Source of the DNA: JASHVB01 sp049522565
GTDB lineage: Bacteria > Pseudomonadota > Alphaproteobacteria > Acetobacterales > Acetobacteraceae
Assembly (NCBI GenBank): GCA_049522565.1
Contig: JBEKNT010000192.1
Coordinates: 1 to 12,105 of the forward strand
DNA: 12,105 bases
Direction of reading: 5' to 3'
The notes beneath the pieces were generated by a model, which ran no database searches, was not told the DNA's origin, and was given only the letters and a program-made list of their open reading frames with translations. This document shows positions 1 through 6,683 of this stretch, piece by piece (position 1 is the first letter of the stretch; each line of letters begins with the position of its first letter). The position numbers and the translations under genes were made by a program.

Positions 1-108
1 GCCGCGAAGCGGACCAAGGTTGGGGGGAGGGGTTCGTGCCGCATCAACCCCTCCCCCCCAACCTCGGTCCGCTTCGCGGCCCAAGCCCTCAAGGGGAGGG
101 GGGAGCCT
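1..108. repeat. Long palindromic G/C-run intergenic repeat (left copy)
   Basis: Bases 1-34 and 46-80 form a near-perfect inverted repeat. The arms are 34 and 35 nt, with one mismatch and one extra C, around an 11-nt loop at 35-45. Each arm combines a segment reading GCCGCGAAGCGGACC with a G-run segment, GGTTGGGGGGAGGGGTT at 18-34. Bases 86-105 (CCCTCAAGGGGAGGGGGGAG) look like one outer arm of the element; its partner would lie left of the window, so this copy is probably cut by the window edge. The 17-base core recurs exactly at 11980-11996. The reverse complement of the outer arm recurs at 11957-11975 with one G fewer. Seen directly: the symmetry and the shared core. Inferred: an interspersed REP-like non-coding element. 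Confidence 0.8.
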
Positions 109-136
109 CCTTCACCCGCCTTCGCTGCCCGCACGC

Positions 137-166
137 TTGTATGGCATAGGACAGCCGGAATAACAT
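137..166 (+). promoter_or_regulatory. Possible glgC promoter
   Basis: TTGTAT (137-142) and TAACAT (161-166) are separated by 18 bases and lie 28 bases upstream of the glgC start. They resemble sigma-70 type -35 and -10 boxes. The stretch is locally AT-richer than its surroundings. This is a match by eye only, and alphaproteobacterial promoters are loosely conserved. Confidence 0.25.
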
Positions 167-194
167 TGGCGGATCGCCCGGAGAGCCGCGACCT

Positions 195-1460
195 ATGCGC
201 CAGCAACCCGTCGGCAGTGCCACGATCGTGCGGTCCGCCATGGCCTATGTGCTGGCCGGCGGCCGCGGCTCGCGCCTGAAGGAACTCACCGCCATCCGCG
301 CCAAGCCGGCGGTGTATTTCGGCGGCAAGAGCCGGATCATCGATTTCGCCCTGTCCAACGCGCTCAATTCCGGCATCCGCCGGATCAGCGTCGCCACGCA
401 ATACAAGGCACACAGCCTGATCCGCCACATGCAACGCGGCTGGAACTTCTTCCGGCCGGAGCGCAACGAGAGCTTCGACATCCTGCCCGCCTCGCAGCGC
501 TTCGGCGACAGTTGGTATGCCGGCACCGCCGACGCGGTTTACCAGAACATCGACATCATCGAAGGCTATGCGCCACAATACATGGTGCTGCTGGCGGGCG
601 ACCACATCTACAAGATGGACTATGAGCAGATGCTGGTGCAGCACGTCGAGAGCGGGGCCGACGTGACCGTGGGTTGCATCGAGGTGCCGCGGCTGGACGC
701 GCGGGGATTCGGCGTGATGGCGGTGGACGCGAACGACCGCATCACCGCCTTCGTCGAGAAGCCCGACGACCCGCCATGCATGCCGGACAAGCCGGACACC
801 GCGCTGGCCAGCATGGGCATCTACGTGTTCGCCACCAGCCTGCTGATCGAGCAGCTCAAGCGCGACGCCGCCGATCCCGGCTCCAGCCGCGACTTCGGCC
901 GCGACATCATTCCGTATCTGGTGCGGGGCGGCCGCGCATTCGCGCACCGCTTCTCAAGTTCCTGCGTTCGTTCCGCAACCGAGCAGGAGTCGTACTGGCG
1001 CGATGTCGGGACGGTGGACGCGTATTGGGAGGCGAATATCGACCTGACCGACATCACGCCGGCGCTCGACCTGTACGATCGCGACTGGCCGATCTGGACC
1101 TATGCCGAGATCACCCCGCCGGCCAAGTTCGTGCATGACGAGAACGGCCGGCGCGGCGAGGCGATTTCCTCGCTGGTGTCCGGCGGCTGCATCATCTCCG
1201 GCGCCATGCTCCGCCGCACGCTGCTGTTCACCGGCGTGCACGTGCATTCCTACGCGCAGGTGGAGAATGCGCTGATCCTGCCGGACGCCGACATCGGCCG
1301 CGGCGCCCGGCTGCGCAACGTGATCGTCGAGAAAGGCGTGCACATCCCGCCGGGCCTGGTGGTGGGCGAGGACCCCGACGACGACGCGAAGCGCTTCACC
1401 CGCTCGGAAAAAGGCATCTGCCTGATCACCAAATCGATGATCGACGAGTTGCACGGGTGA
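195..1460 (+). CDS. glgC: Glucose-1-phosphate adenylyltransferase (ADP-glucose pyrophosphorylase)
   Basis: This cytoplasmic enzyme makes ADP-glucose and PPi from ATP and glucose-1-phosphate, the committed step of bacterial glycogen synthesis. The 421-aa protein is collinear with E. coli GlgC (431 aa). The nucleotide loop AGGRGSRLKELT is at 21-32, RAKPAVYFGGK at 35-45, GTADAVYQN at 110-118, and AGDHIYKMDY at 134-143 (D136 matches the catalytic Asp142 of E. coli). FVEKP is at 186-190 (K189 matches the glucose-1-phosphate-binding Lys195), and YWRDVGT is at 267-273. The C-terminal part (about 300-421) has the hexapeptide-like beta-helix pattern of the family. Arg and Lys residues near the N-terminus (R35, K37) correspond to the allosteric region, so activation by a glycolytic intermediate is likely but not provable here. 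GGAG at 180-183 lies 11 bases before the ATG. The stop overlaps the glgA start by four bases, so the two genes are translationally coupled. Confidence 0.97.
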   Translation: MRQQPVGSATIVRSAMAYVLAGGRGSRLKELTAIRAKPAVYFGGKSRIIDFALSNALNSGIRRISVATQYKAHSLIRHMQRGWNFFRPERNESFDILPASQRFGDSWYAGTADAVYQNIDIIEGYAPQYMVLLAGDHIYKMDYEQMLVQHVESGADVTVGCIEVPRLDARGFGVMAVDANDRITAFVEKPDDPPCMPDKPDTALASMGIYVFATSLLIEQLKRDAADPGSSRDFGRDIIPYLVRGGRAFAHRFSSSCVRSATEQESYWRDVGTVDAYWEANIDLTDITPALDLYDRDWPIWTYAEITPPAKFVHDENGRRGEAISSLVSGGCIISGAMLRRTLLFTGVHVHSYAQVENALILPDADIGRGARLRNVIVEKGVHIPPGLVVGEDPDDDAKRFTRSEKGICLITKSMIDELHG

Positions 1461-2914
1461 CGGCGATCACCGTTCTGGCCGTCGCCTCCGAGATTTTTCC
1501 GCTGATCAAGACAGGTGGCCTCGCCGACGTGGTGGGTGCGCTGCCGCCGGCGCTGGCGGCGGAGGGCATCGAGACGACCACGCTGATCCCCGGCTACCCG
1601 GCGGTGCTGCGCGGGCTGGTCGATGCGGCGCAGGTGCACAGCTTCGCCGACCTGTTCGGCGGACCGGCGACGCTGTTGCGCGGACGGGCGGCGGGGCTGA
1701 ACCTGCTGGCGATCGATGCGCCGCACCTCTATGCCCGGCCCAGCAACCCCTATGGTGGGCCGGACGGCCGGGACTGGCCGGACAACGCGATCCGGTTCGC
1801 GGCGCTGGGGAATGTGGCGGCACAGCTCGCCGGGGGGGAGGTGGCAGGCATCGCCCCCGACATCCTGCATGCGCATGACTGGCAGGCGGGGCTGGCGCTC
1901 GCCTACCTGCATTTCCGCGGCGGCCGGCATCCCGGCACGGTGATGACCGTGCACAACCTGGCGTTCCAGGGCCGCTTCCCGGCCGGGCTGCTGCCGGCGC
2001 TGGGCCTGCCGCCGGCCGCCTTCAGCATCGACGGTGTCGAGTTCTACGGCGATATCAGCTTCCTGAAGGCCGGGCTGTTCTTTGCCGACCGGATCACCAC
2101 CGTTTCCCCCACCTACGCCGCGGAGATCCGCTCGCCGGCGGGCGGCATGGGGCTCGACGGGCTGCTGCGTTCCCGCGCCCCGGTGCTGCACGGCATCCTG
2201 AACGGCATCGACGACGCGATATGGAACCCCGCCGCCGATCCGTTGATCGTGGCGGATTTCTCGCTGAGCCGGCTGGAGGGGCGGGCCGCCTGCAAGACAT
2301 CGTTGCAGGCGTGGTTCGGGCTGGAGGCGCTGCCGGATGCGCTGCTGTTCGGTGTGATCAGCCGGCTGACCTGGCAGAAGGGGCTCGATCTCTTGCTCTC
2401 GGACCTCGACGCGCTGCTGGGGGTGGGGGCGCAGTTGGTCGTGCTGGGCAGCGGCGAGGCGGCGCTGGAGGCCGGGTTCACCGCCGCGGCCGCGGCGCAT
2501 CCCGGGCGGGTGGGCTGCGTGATCGGCTATGACGAGGCGCTGGCGCACCAGATCCAGGCCGGTGCCGATGCGCTGCTGGTGCCGTCGCGGTTCGAGCCGT
2601 GCGGGCTGACGCAGCTTTGCGCGCTGCGCTACGGCGCGCTGCCGGTGGTGGCGCGGGTCGGCGGGCTGGCCGACACGGTGATCGACGCCAACGAGGCGGC
2701 GCTGGGCGCCGGCACCGGCAGCGGCGTGCAGTTCGCCCCGGTGACGCGCGAGATGCTGGAGGCGGCGATTTTGCGAACCGCCGAATTGTGGGAGCAGCCG
2801 GAGGTGTGGCGGCGGCTACAGATCAACGCGATGAGCGCCGACGTGTCGTGGCGGCGGCCGGCGGCGCGGTATGCGGGGTTGTTTCGCGAGATGGTGGCGG
2901 CGCGGGCGGGGTGA
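1457..2914 (+). CDS. glgA: Glycogen synthase (ADP-glucose: alpha-1,4-glucan glucosyltransferase)
   Basis: A GT5-family glucosyltransferase that adds glucose from ADP-glucose to the non-reducing ends of alpha-1,4-glucan. It has 485 aa (E. coli GlgA 477) and a GT-B fold. The N-terminal donor/acceptor loop KTGGLADV is at 18-25 and HAHDW at 138-142. SRLTWQKG carries R303 and K308, equivalent to E. coli Arg300 and Lys305. FEPCGLTQL is at 379-387, with E380 equivalent to the catalytic Glu377. All key residues are present, so the enzyme should be active. The start is a GTG inside the glgC stop (GTGA overlap), which is the strongest reason for choosing it: the protein begins right at the family N-terminus with the AVASEIFPLIKTGG block. 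No branching or debranching enzyme gene follows; downstream come a 170-base gap and genes on the opposite strand. Confidence 0.97.
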   Translation: MTAITVLAVASEIFPLIKTGGLADVVGALPPALAAEGIETTTLIPGYPAVLRGLVDAAQVHSFADLFGGPATLLRGRAAGLNLLAIDAPHLYARPSNPYGGPDGRDWPDNAIRFAALGNVAAQLAGGEVAGIAPDILHAHDWQAGLALAYLHFRGGRHPGTVMTVHNLAFQGRFPAGLLPALGLPPAAFSIDGVEFYGDISFLKAGLFFADRITTVSPTYAAEIRSPAGGMGLDGLLRSRAPVLHGILNGIDDAIWNPAADPLIVADFSLSRLEGRAACKTSLQAWFGLEALPDALLFGVISRLTWQKGLDLLLSDLDALLGVGAQLVVLGSGEAALEAGFTAAAAAHPGRVGCVIGYDEALAHQIQAGADALLVPSRFEPCGLTQLCALRYGALPVVARVGGLADTVIDANEAALGAGTGSGVQFAPVTREMLEAAILRTAELWEQPEVWRRLQINAMSADVSWRRPAARYAGLFREMVAARAG

Positions 2915-3084
2915 GTGGCGTTGGACGCCGGTCGCGGTTTGCCAAAGGAGGGCGGTGGGCGGCTTGGAGGTCCGCGATGGGTGGAGAGTGGGGACATTCG
3001 GTTCGGCGTGGTGGCTAAGCGGTTCTGATCCTAAGCAGAAGGTCATCATCGAGCGCAGGGTACATCCGGGCGGCTCGTTAGGAC
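2915..3084. other. Convergent intergenic gap without a recognisable element
   Basis: These 170 bases separate the 3' ends of glgA and the NUDIX gene, which converge. I see no strong hairpin followed by a T-run on either strand, no small ORF with a ribosome binding site, and no repeat shared with the rest of the window. Termination here may be Rho-dependent, but that is inference. Confidence 0.5.
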
Positions 3085-3549
3085 CTACGCTATCGCGACC
3101 GCACCGACCCGGCTCAGCTCCGACATTGCGGTAAGCAGAATATCGGCAAGTTCGGCTGAAGCGACGAGTGCCGAGGCTTCCGTCGGCGCGAACCATCGCG
3201 TTTTCCGCTCCGCCTTCTCCGGCCAGTTCTGCAGTTGACGCTCGACTGCGAAAAGAAAGACCGAGACCTCATAGATCGTCGTCTTGCGCGTGTTGCGCCG
3301 CTTCTCGTAGCGGTAGCAACCGATCGGCTCGTTGCCGACGACCGACCCAACCAGCCCCGCCTCTTCATATGCTTCCCGGGCAACCGTCGCGGCGGCGGTC
3401 AGGTTTCGAATGGGCCAGCCTTTCGGAATGATCCAGCGCCGACTGCCGCGCGTCGTCACCAGCAGGACGCGGATCTCGCCATCCGCGGCGATGAAGAAGG
3501 GGAGGGCGCCGTATTGATATATGATCGTGCTTGTCGTTGTCAGCGGCAT
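3085..3549 (-). CDS. NUDIX hydrolase, diphosphoinositol-polyphosphate/Ap(n)A-type
   Basis: A 154-aa single-domain NUDIX protein. The family hydrolyses nucleoside diphosphates linked to another group X. Small members with the WIIPKGWP lead-in, seen here at 39-46, act on diadenosine polyphosphates, inositol pyrophosphates or polyphosphate. The NUDIX box spans 44-66 and ends with REAYEEAGL (58-66), supplying the metal-binding glutamates E59, E62 and E63. The usual glutamate at box position 7 is a leucine here (L50), a substitution I believe is common in this subfamily. The tail (KTRWFAPTEASALV and on) also matches the family. The ATG at 3547-3549 gives a protein of normal length. It lies 130 bases downstream of the CYTH-CHAD gene on the same strand, so co-transcription is plausible. 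That partner binds polyphosphate, which suggests but does not prove a shared substrate class. Confidence 0.85.
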   Translation of the reverse strand: MPLTTTSTIIYQYGALPFFIAADGEIRVLLVTTRGSRRWIIPKGWPIRNLTAAATVAREAYEEAGLVGSVVGNEPIGCYRYEKRRNTRKTTIYEVSVFLFAVERQLQNWPEKAERKTRWFAPTEASALVASAELADILLTAMSELSRVGAVAIA

Positions 3550-3569
3550 CGTACGGTCCGGATTTCCCC

Positions 3570-3583
3570 AGCCTATCTAGGCT
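3570..3583. promoter_or_regulatory. Short dyad upstream of the NUDIX gene
   Basis: AGCCTATCTAGGCT is a perfect 6-bp inverted repeat with a 2-base centre, located 20 bases upstream of the NUDIX start codon, inside the 130-base gap behind the CYTH-CHAD gene. Read on the minus strand it contains TAGATA, which could pass for a -10 box. The central spacing is too small for an RNA hairpin, so a protein-binding site or chance are the better readings. Confidence 0.25.
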
Positions 3584-3679
3584 ATTCCGCCGCCGACAAA
3601 GCATACCCGGCCGCGTCGGTGCAAGCTCTCTCAGCGCGGTCGCCACGCGCGTCGCCGACTGCTGGGTTACAAATTTGTT

Positions 3680-5287
3680 TCAGTCAGGCCAAAACGCCGG
3701 CATTGCCCGGAACCGGCGCCAGTGTTTGCGCAGCGTCTTGTGGACCACGATACGGTCTCGCGCCTGCCAACCGATCACCGAGCCGATGGTTCGCTGTAGC
3801 TCCGGCGTAACGGAGTCGCAGGCCAACGTGGCGAGCAGGGGCTGCGTCATCGTCGCGTCGTTGTCGTGACCGAGCGCATCCTGGAGGCGCGCCAGGCAAC
3901 TGATAAAGCGTTTGACCGCGGTTTCGTTGGTATACAGCCGTTGATAGAACTCGGCGGCATAACGCAGCTGTTTCAGCGCAATCCGCAGCTTGTGACGCGC
4001 CTCTGGCGGCAATTGTGCGAAATGCGCGCCGCGTTTCAACACCTTGCGATGCGACCGCGCCAGCACCCGTCGGGCTAGCGCCGGGGCGGGTTCCATCATG
4101 ACGGCGAGGGGCTTGCTGCCCAGCTCATTGCGCCAGCCGCGGCAGGCGATCCAACTGCTCAGCGACAGATGGAATCGGTTGTAGCGCGGTTGCGCCACCG
4201 CTTCTTGCAAGACGGCATAGTCTGCGGTGCGGTGAGGTTCGGCAATGCGGCGCAATGCATCGAAGTCTACATCCGACGGGCGCGCTTGCGCCGGACCATC
4301 CAGCGTGTCGCCGATGAAGACATCCCAATCGCGCGCTGCGCCGAGCATCTGCGCCAGCCACTTCGCCTCGGCAGCCAGAGTCTGCAACGTCGGCACACCC
4401 ACCTCGTGGTGCAACAGCGAACACGCCGTGCGCAGGCGGCGCAACGCGACGCGCATCTGATGCACGCCCTCGGGATTCCGTGCGTGCATTGCCACTGCCT
4501 GGTTTGCCAGAACATGGTGCTGACAACTGCCAAGTATCGTGGCGATGACGTCATCGACAGTGGACTCGGGGGTGATGTCCGGCGGTTTTGCCTTCGTCGC
4601 CTCCAGCTCCATGTCGAAGGCCAGGGCATAACCCCGATCTGCCTTGCTCAACGTGCCGATCCGCAGCGGCGCGATCTCGAGCAACTGCGCGCCGAGGTCG
4701 TAAATGGCACTCGTGTCGCCCGCCTTCACCTCGAGTTCAATTTCAGTCAGCGGTTCGCGGCGCGTGCCAGCCTCGATCATGCCTTCGTCAAAGGCGGCTT
4801 CGATCAACGCGCCCGGCAGTTCGAGGCGCTGCACGCGGCGACGGACCTTCGTCGTGAAGATCGGTTCGAGGGTGTCGGGTGCCAGCCCCTCCATCGGAGC
4901 GCCGATCTCCACTGCCGGCAAGGCCGCCAGATCGGGCATCGCGCTGTTGACAACAGCCTCCCATTCCTGGCGCAGAAACGGTTGCCCGTGCAGGGGGCAC
5001 CGCTTCAGCGTCTGCACGTAGTGTTTGCCGCTACGGCGAACGCGCAGCGACAGGCCGTGGTTGAACAACGCGCGATCCGGCGTGTCGTAATAAACCGCAT
5101 CCAGCCGTCGCGTCACTCCGGCGTTGCAAGCGTAGCGCGCGATCGCCGGCGCTTCCCGCAACTGGCCGAGGGAACCGGCCGGTGCCAGAAGTTTCAGCTC
5201 GACTTCCACCTTGTCGGGCGATCGCAGTGCGATTGGAGCGCCTGACGCGCCATTTTCGAACGCCGGGCTGAGCGGTGCGTTGAGCAT
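3680..5287 (-). CDS. CYTH and CHAD domain protein (inorganic triphosphatase / polyphosphate-binding type)
   Basis: A 535-aa two-domain protein related in layout to E. coli YgiF (433 aa). The N-terminal CYTH domain, about 27-215, opens with the signature ExExK (E28-V-E30-L-K32). In this superfamily that motif lines a tunnel binding triphosphate with a divalent metal; bacterial members hydrolyse inorganic triphosphate or related compounds. The C-terminal CHAD domain, about 230-520, is a helical bundle with two histidine/arginine-rich repeats: HQMRVALRRLR at 276-286 and HKLRIALKQLRY at 432-443. CHAD domains are known to bind polyphosphate and localise to its granules. The ATG at 5285-5287 is preceded directly by an in-frame TGA, so no longer form is possible. 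The ribosome binding site is weak. Downstream on the same strand is the NUDIX hydrolase, and past it lies the convergent glycogen operon, consistent with a phosphate/energy-storage neighbourhood. The catalytic substrate is not established by sequence. Confidence 0.92.
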   Translation of the reverse strand: MLNAPLSPAFENGASGAPIALRSPDKVEVELKLLAPAGSLGQLREAPAIARYACNAGVTRRLDAVYYDTPDRALFNHGLSLRVRRSGKHYVQTLKRCPLHGQPFLRQEWEAVVNSAMPDLAALPAVEIGAPMEGLAPDTLEPIFTTKVRRRVQRLELPGALIEAAFDEGMIEAGTRREPLTEIELEVKAGDTSAIYDLGAQLLEIAPLRIGTLSKADRGYALAFDMELEATKAKPPDITPESTVDDVIATILGSCQHHVLANQAVAMHARNPEGVHQMRVALRRLRTACSLLHHEVGVPTLQTLAAEAKWLAQMLGAARDWDVFIGDTLDGPAQARPSDVDFDALRRIAEPHRTADYAVLQEAVAQPRYNRFHLSLSSWIACRGWRNELGSKPLAVMMEPAPALARRVLARSHRKVLKRGAHFAQLPPEARHKLRIALKQLRYAAEFYQRLYTNETAVKRFISCLARLQDALGHDNDATMTQPLLATLACDSVTPELQRTIGSVIGWQARDRIVVHKTLRKHWRRFRAMPAFWPD

Positions 5288-5309
5288 TCACTTGCTGGTT
5301 CGACGGAGA

Positions 5310-5337
5310 ATTATGTAGCTTTTATGACAGACGTGAA
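5310..5337 (-). promoter_or_regulatory. Possible promoter of the CYTH-CHAD gene
   Basis: Read on the minus strand, TTCACG (5337-5332) and CATAAT (5315-5310) are 16 bases apart and end 22 bases before the start codon. They lie in the most AT-rich part of this intergenic region. The match is by eye and spacing only. Confidence 0.25.
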
Positions 5338-5507
5338 CCTAGCGCAAATCGGCGCAGATGTCCAGGCGACGTCGGCCCTGATCATCGTTTTATGCAATCG
5401 TCATTCGAGAAATCCGAGTTTCTGCCGACCGCAGTTTCATCTTCCTGTCATGGCGACAAGATGACGCGACGGGGCAATCAACGTTACCTCGTCACGTGCA
5501 GGGCTCG

Positions 5508-5553
5508 GACGCAAGTAGGCTGGGTGTAACGACGCAAGCAGGCTGCGTGTAAC
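5508..5553 (+). repeat. 23-bp head-to-tail tandem repeat, two copies
   Basis: Copy 1 is 5508-5530 and copy 2 is 5531-5553. They abut with no spacer and differ at two positions only (T to C at position 9, G to C at position 16). Each copy begins GACGCAAG and ends GTGTAAC. The pair ends 6 bases before the GGAG ribosome binding site of the small ORF that starts at 5572. It could be a doubled operator, a leader element or a recent slippage duplication. The sequence alone does not decide. Confidence 0.85.
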
Positions 5554-5571
5554 GGAACTGGAGATCTGGCA

Positions 5572-5832
5572 ATGTCTAGCACAGGAATGACCGGCCCATT
5601 GCTGCGTACGCAGGCGCTTCACCGCGCGCTGCAAGGTGCCGCAAGCGATGCGTTCGTCGCAGACCTGCTCCTCCTGGAAGCCTGGGAGGCCGACAGGTCA
5701 ATGGATCTCGGCATCATGTTGCGCGTGAGACAGATCCGCCGCGCTAATCAATACCTATCTACCGAAATAGCTGCAGAGTTGACCAATGTGTCAAAGGGCC
5801 ACCCGGGTGGAAGCCCCATCGCAGGTGGTTGA
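5572..5832 (+). CDS. Hypothetical small protein, 86 aa
   Basis: I do not recognise a family. The start is supported by GGAG at 5560-5563, eight bases before the ATG, the best-placed ribosome binding site in this part of the window. The protein is mostly predicted-helix-like: leucine/alanine-rich residues 10-40, then an Arg-rich stretch around RVRQIRRANQY. The tail is Gly/Pro-rich, ending GGSPIAGG. It has no signal peptide, no membrane segment and no cysteine. Codon use is less GC-biased than in glgA or hldE, as in the rest of this stretch. It is transcribed away from the CYTH-CHAD gene and lies just downstream of the 23-bp tandem repeat. It may be a real accessory gene; a chance ORF remains possible. 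Confidence 0.5.
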   Translation: MSSTGMTGPLLRTQALHRALQGAASDAFVADLLLLEAWEADRSMDLGIMLRVRQIRRANQYLSTEIAAELTNVSKGHPGGSPIAGG

Positions 5833-5932
5833 GTGTCCGATGGGACCATACAACCACAAGTCGCGTAACGATACCTGGACAACACTGGGACCCAGCGCTA
5901 TCTCCCGGTCAGACAGACGACGGCCTTGTTTC

Positions 5933-6163
5933 ATGACAATCAGCGGCAAGCTCCTCGCTTGGATTGAGTCGCGTAACGCTGCGGAATTTGTGGGTGCCTT
6001 CGTTGGCGAAGACCCGGTACATGGTGGCCGTGGGCACTCGCCGGGCCGAGCGCCTGCTACACAGGTTTGCTCCTCGCGGGATGAAGCCCGGCAATGGGTC
6101 GAGGAGCAGGCAGCAGCTCTCGCGCTGCCGGTAAAATGGGTGAGTGGTGCCCCACGAGGATAG
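5933..6163 (+). CDS. Hypothetical small protein, about 76 aa
   Basis: No family is named with certainty, but the sequence from residue 1 (MTISGKLLAWIES) to the end reads like a folded small protein. It has an amphipathic N-terminus, a Gly/Pro-rich middle (GEDPVHGGRGHSPGR) and a charged C-terminal helix (SSRDEARQWVEEQAAAL). I favour the ATG at 5933-5935 because the codons before it (open back to 5786, with another ATG at 5840) read as low-complexity, non-protein-like sequence and would partly overlap the preceding small ORF. No clear ribosome binding site precedes 5933, which lowers confidence. Starts at 5840 (107 aa) or 5786 (125 aa) are alternatives. Confidence 0.45.
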   Translation: MTISGKLLAWIESRNAAEFVGAFVGEDPVHGGRGHSPGRAPATQVCSSRDEARQWVEEQAAALALPVKWVSGAPRG

Positions 6164-6402
6164 TGAGTTGGGGCGTTGCCGGTCATATGCCGAATTGCAC
6201 TCTCCGCGAGCTCGGTCCCATGTTCCGTCCGCCGGGGGCAGGCAGGTGATGTCCCAACTGCCCCGCCGCGTGTGCCGGTAATGGGTCAGTGTAAAGGACC
6301 GCTTTGGGTCGAAACTCGACACTCAGACTGACCCGCTCCCATGCCACCGCATGCCCACACATCCTGCGGGCGGCCTGTCTTTGTCTCACCTCCAACACGG
6401 CG
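6164..6402. other. Intergenic stretch between small ORF and antitoxin remnant
   Basis: These 239 bases hold no gene I can support. Several frames stay open on both strands, but none has a ribosome binding site together with a recognisable protein. The phrase GGACCGCTTTGGGTCGAAAC (6297-6316) resembles short intergenic motifs I have seen in other proteobacterial genomes, so part of the stretch may be a decayed repeat. That is recollection, not a search result. Confidence 0.4.
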
Positions 6403-6683
6403 TCATCGCAGATGGGACAGCCGGTCAGTCAGGTCGGGCGGAATTGCGTCCTCGGGATCGGGCGGCACATCCGGCACCTTGTCCATGGCACGCTTGAGAT
6501 CGTCCGGTGTGGGCTCCCCGTCCTGCGCCGAAAGAAGCTGGCCGCGGTCTCCACGCCGCCCACCTGCTGCGCGACCGCGGTCGCGATCCATTGGTTGAGC
6601 GATACGCCATCCTCCTTGGCGAGTCGCGCCGCAGCCGCCTTGATCGAGGCGGGCAGCTTGAGGGGGTCGGTCGCCTTGCTCAT
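6403..6683 (-). pseudogene. Frameshifted RHH/HicB-like antitoxin gene
   Basis: The minus-strand frame from the ATG at 6681-6683 gives an antitoxin-like N-terminus (LKLPASIKAAAARLAKEDG, then VSLNQWIATAVAQ), the ribbon-helix-helix pattern of antitoxins paired with PIN toxins. After the phrase ETAASFFRRR the frame turns into basic nonsense that ends only at 6429. The neighbouring frame instead supplies the expected tail: DGEPTPDDLKRAMDKVPDV, then PPDPEDAIP, with a stop at 6403-6405. Restoring a single G near 6522-6523 would join the two into a 93-aa protein. The ATG overlaps the stop of the upstream PIN remnant by four bases (ATGA), showing the two were once a coupled toxin-then-antitoxin operon. 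The defect is either a true one-base deletion or a sequencing error. An N-terminal DNA-binding half could still be made. Confidence 0.75.

Larger units (their letters stand above)
5288..5571. other. Divergent intergenic region between the CYTH-CHAD gene and a small ORF
   Basis: These 284 bases are AT-richer than the flanking core genes and must hold promoters for both directions. Visible in them are a candidate minus-strand promoter at 5310-5337 and a 7-bp inverted repeat (TCATCTT at 5437-5443 with AAGATGA at 5458-5464, 14-base loop, no T-run after it). A 23-bp tandem repeat lies at 5508-5553. No other coding sequence with support was found. Confidence 0.5.

Noticed and set aside
1..108. CRISPR array or terminator
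   Set aside because: The region is one inverted repeat, with no regularly spaced direct repeats and no T-run.
1250..2548. 432-aa open frame antisense to glgC and glgA
   Set aside because: It is an Arg/Gln/Pro-rich shadow typical of high-GC genes, with no motif, opposite two certain genes.
4169..5245. 358-aa open frame antisense to the CYTH-CHAD gene
   Set aside because: Its composition follows the reverse complement of the real gene, and no domain is visible.
5437..5464. Hairpin as a transcription terminator
   Set aside because: The 7-bp stem has a 14-base loop and no T-run on either strand, and no gene ends nearby.
5909..6322. Minus-strand 137-aa ORF across the small-ORF region
   Set aside because: It is Cys/Trp/Arg-rich with no ribosome binding site or recognisable motif, and it opposes the better-supported 76-aa ORF.
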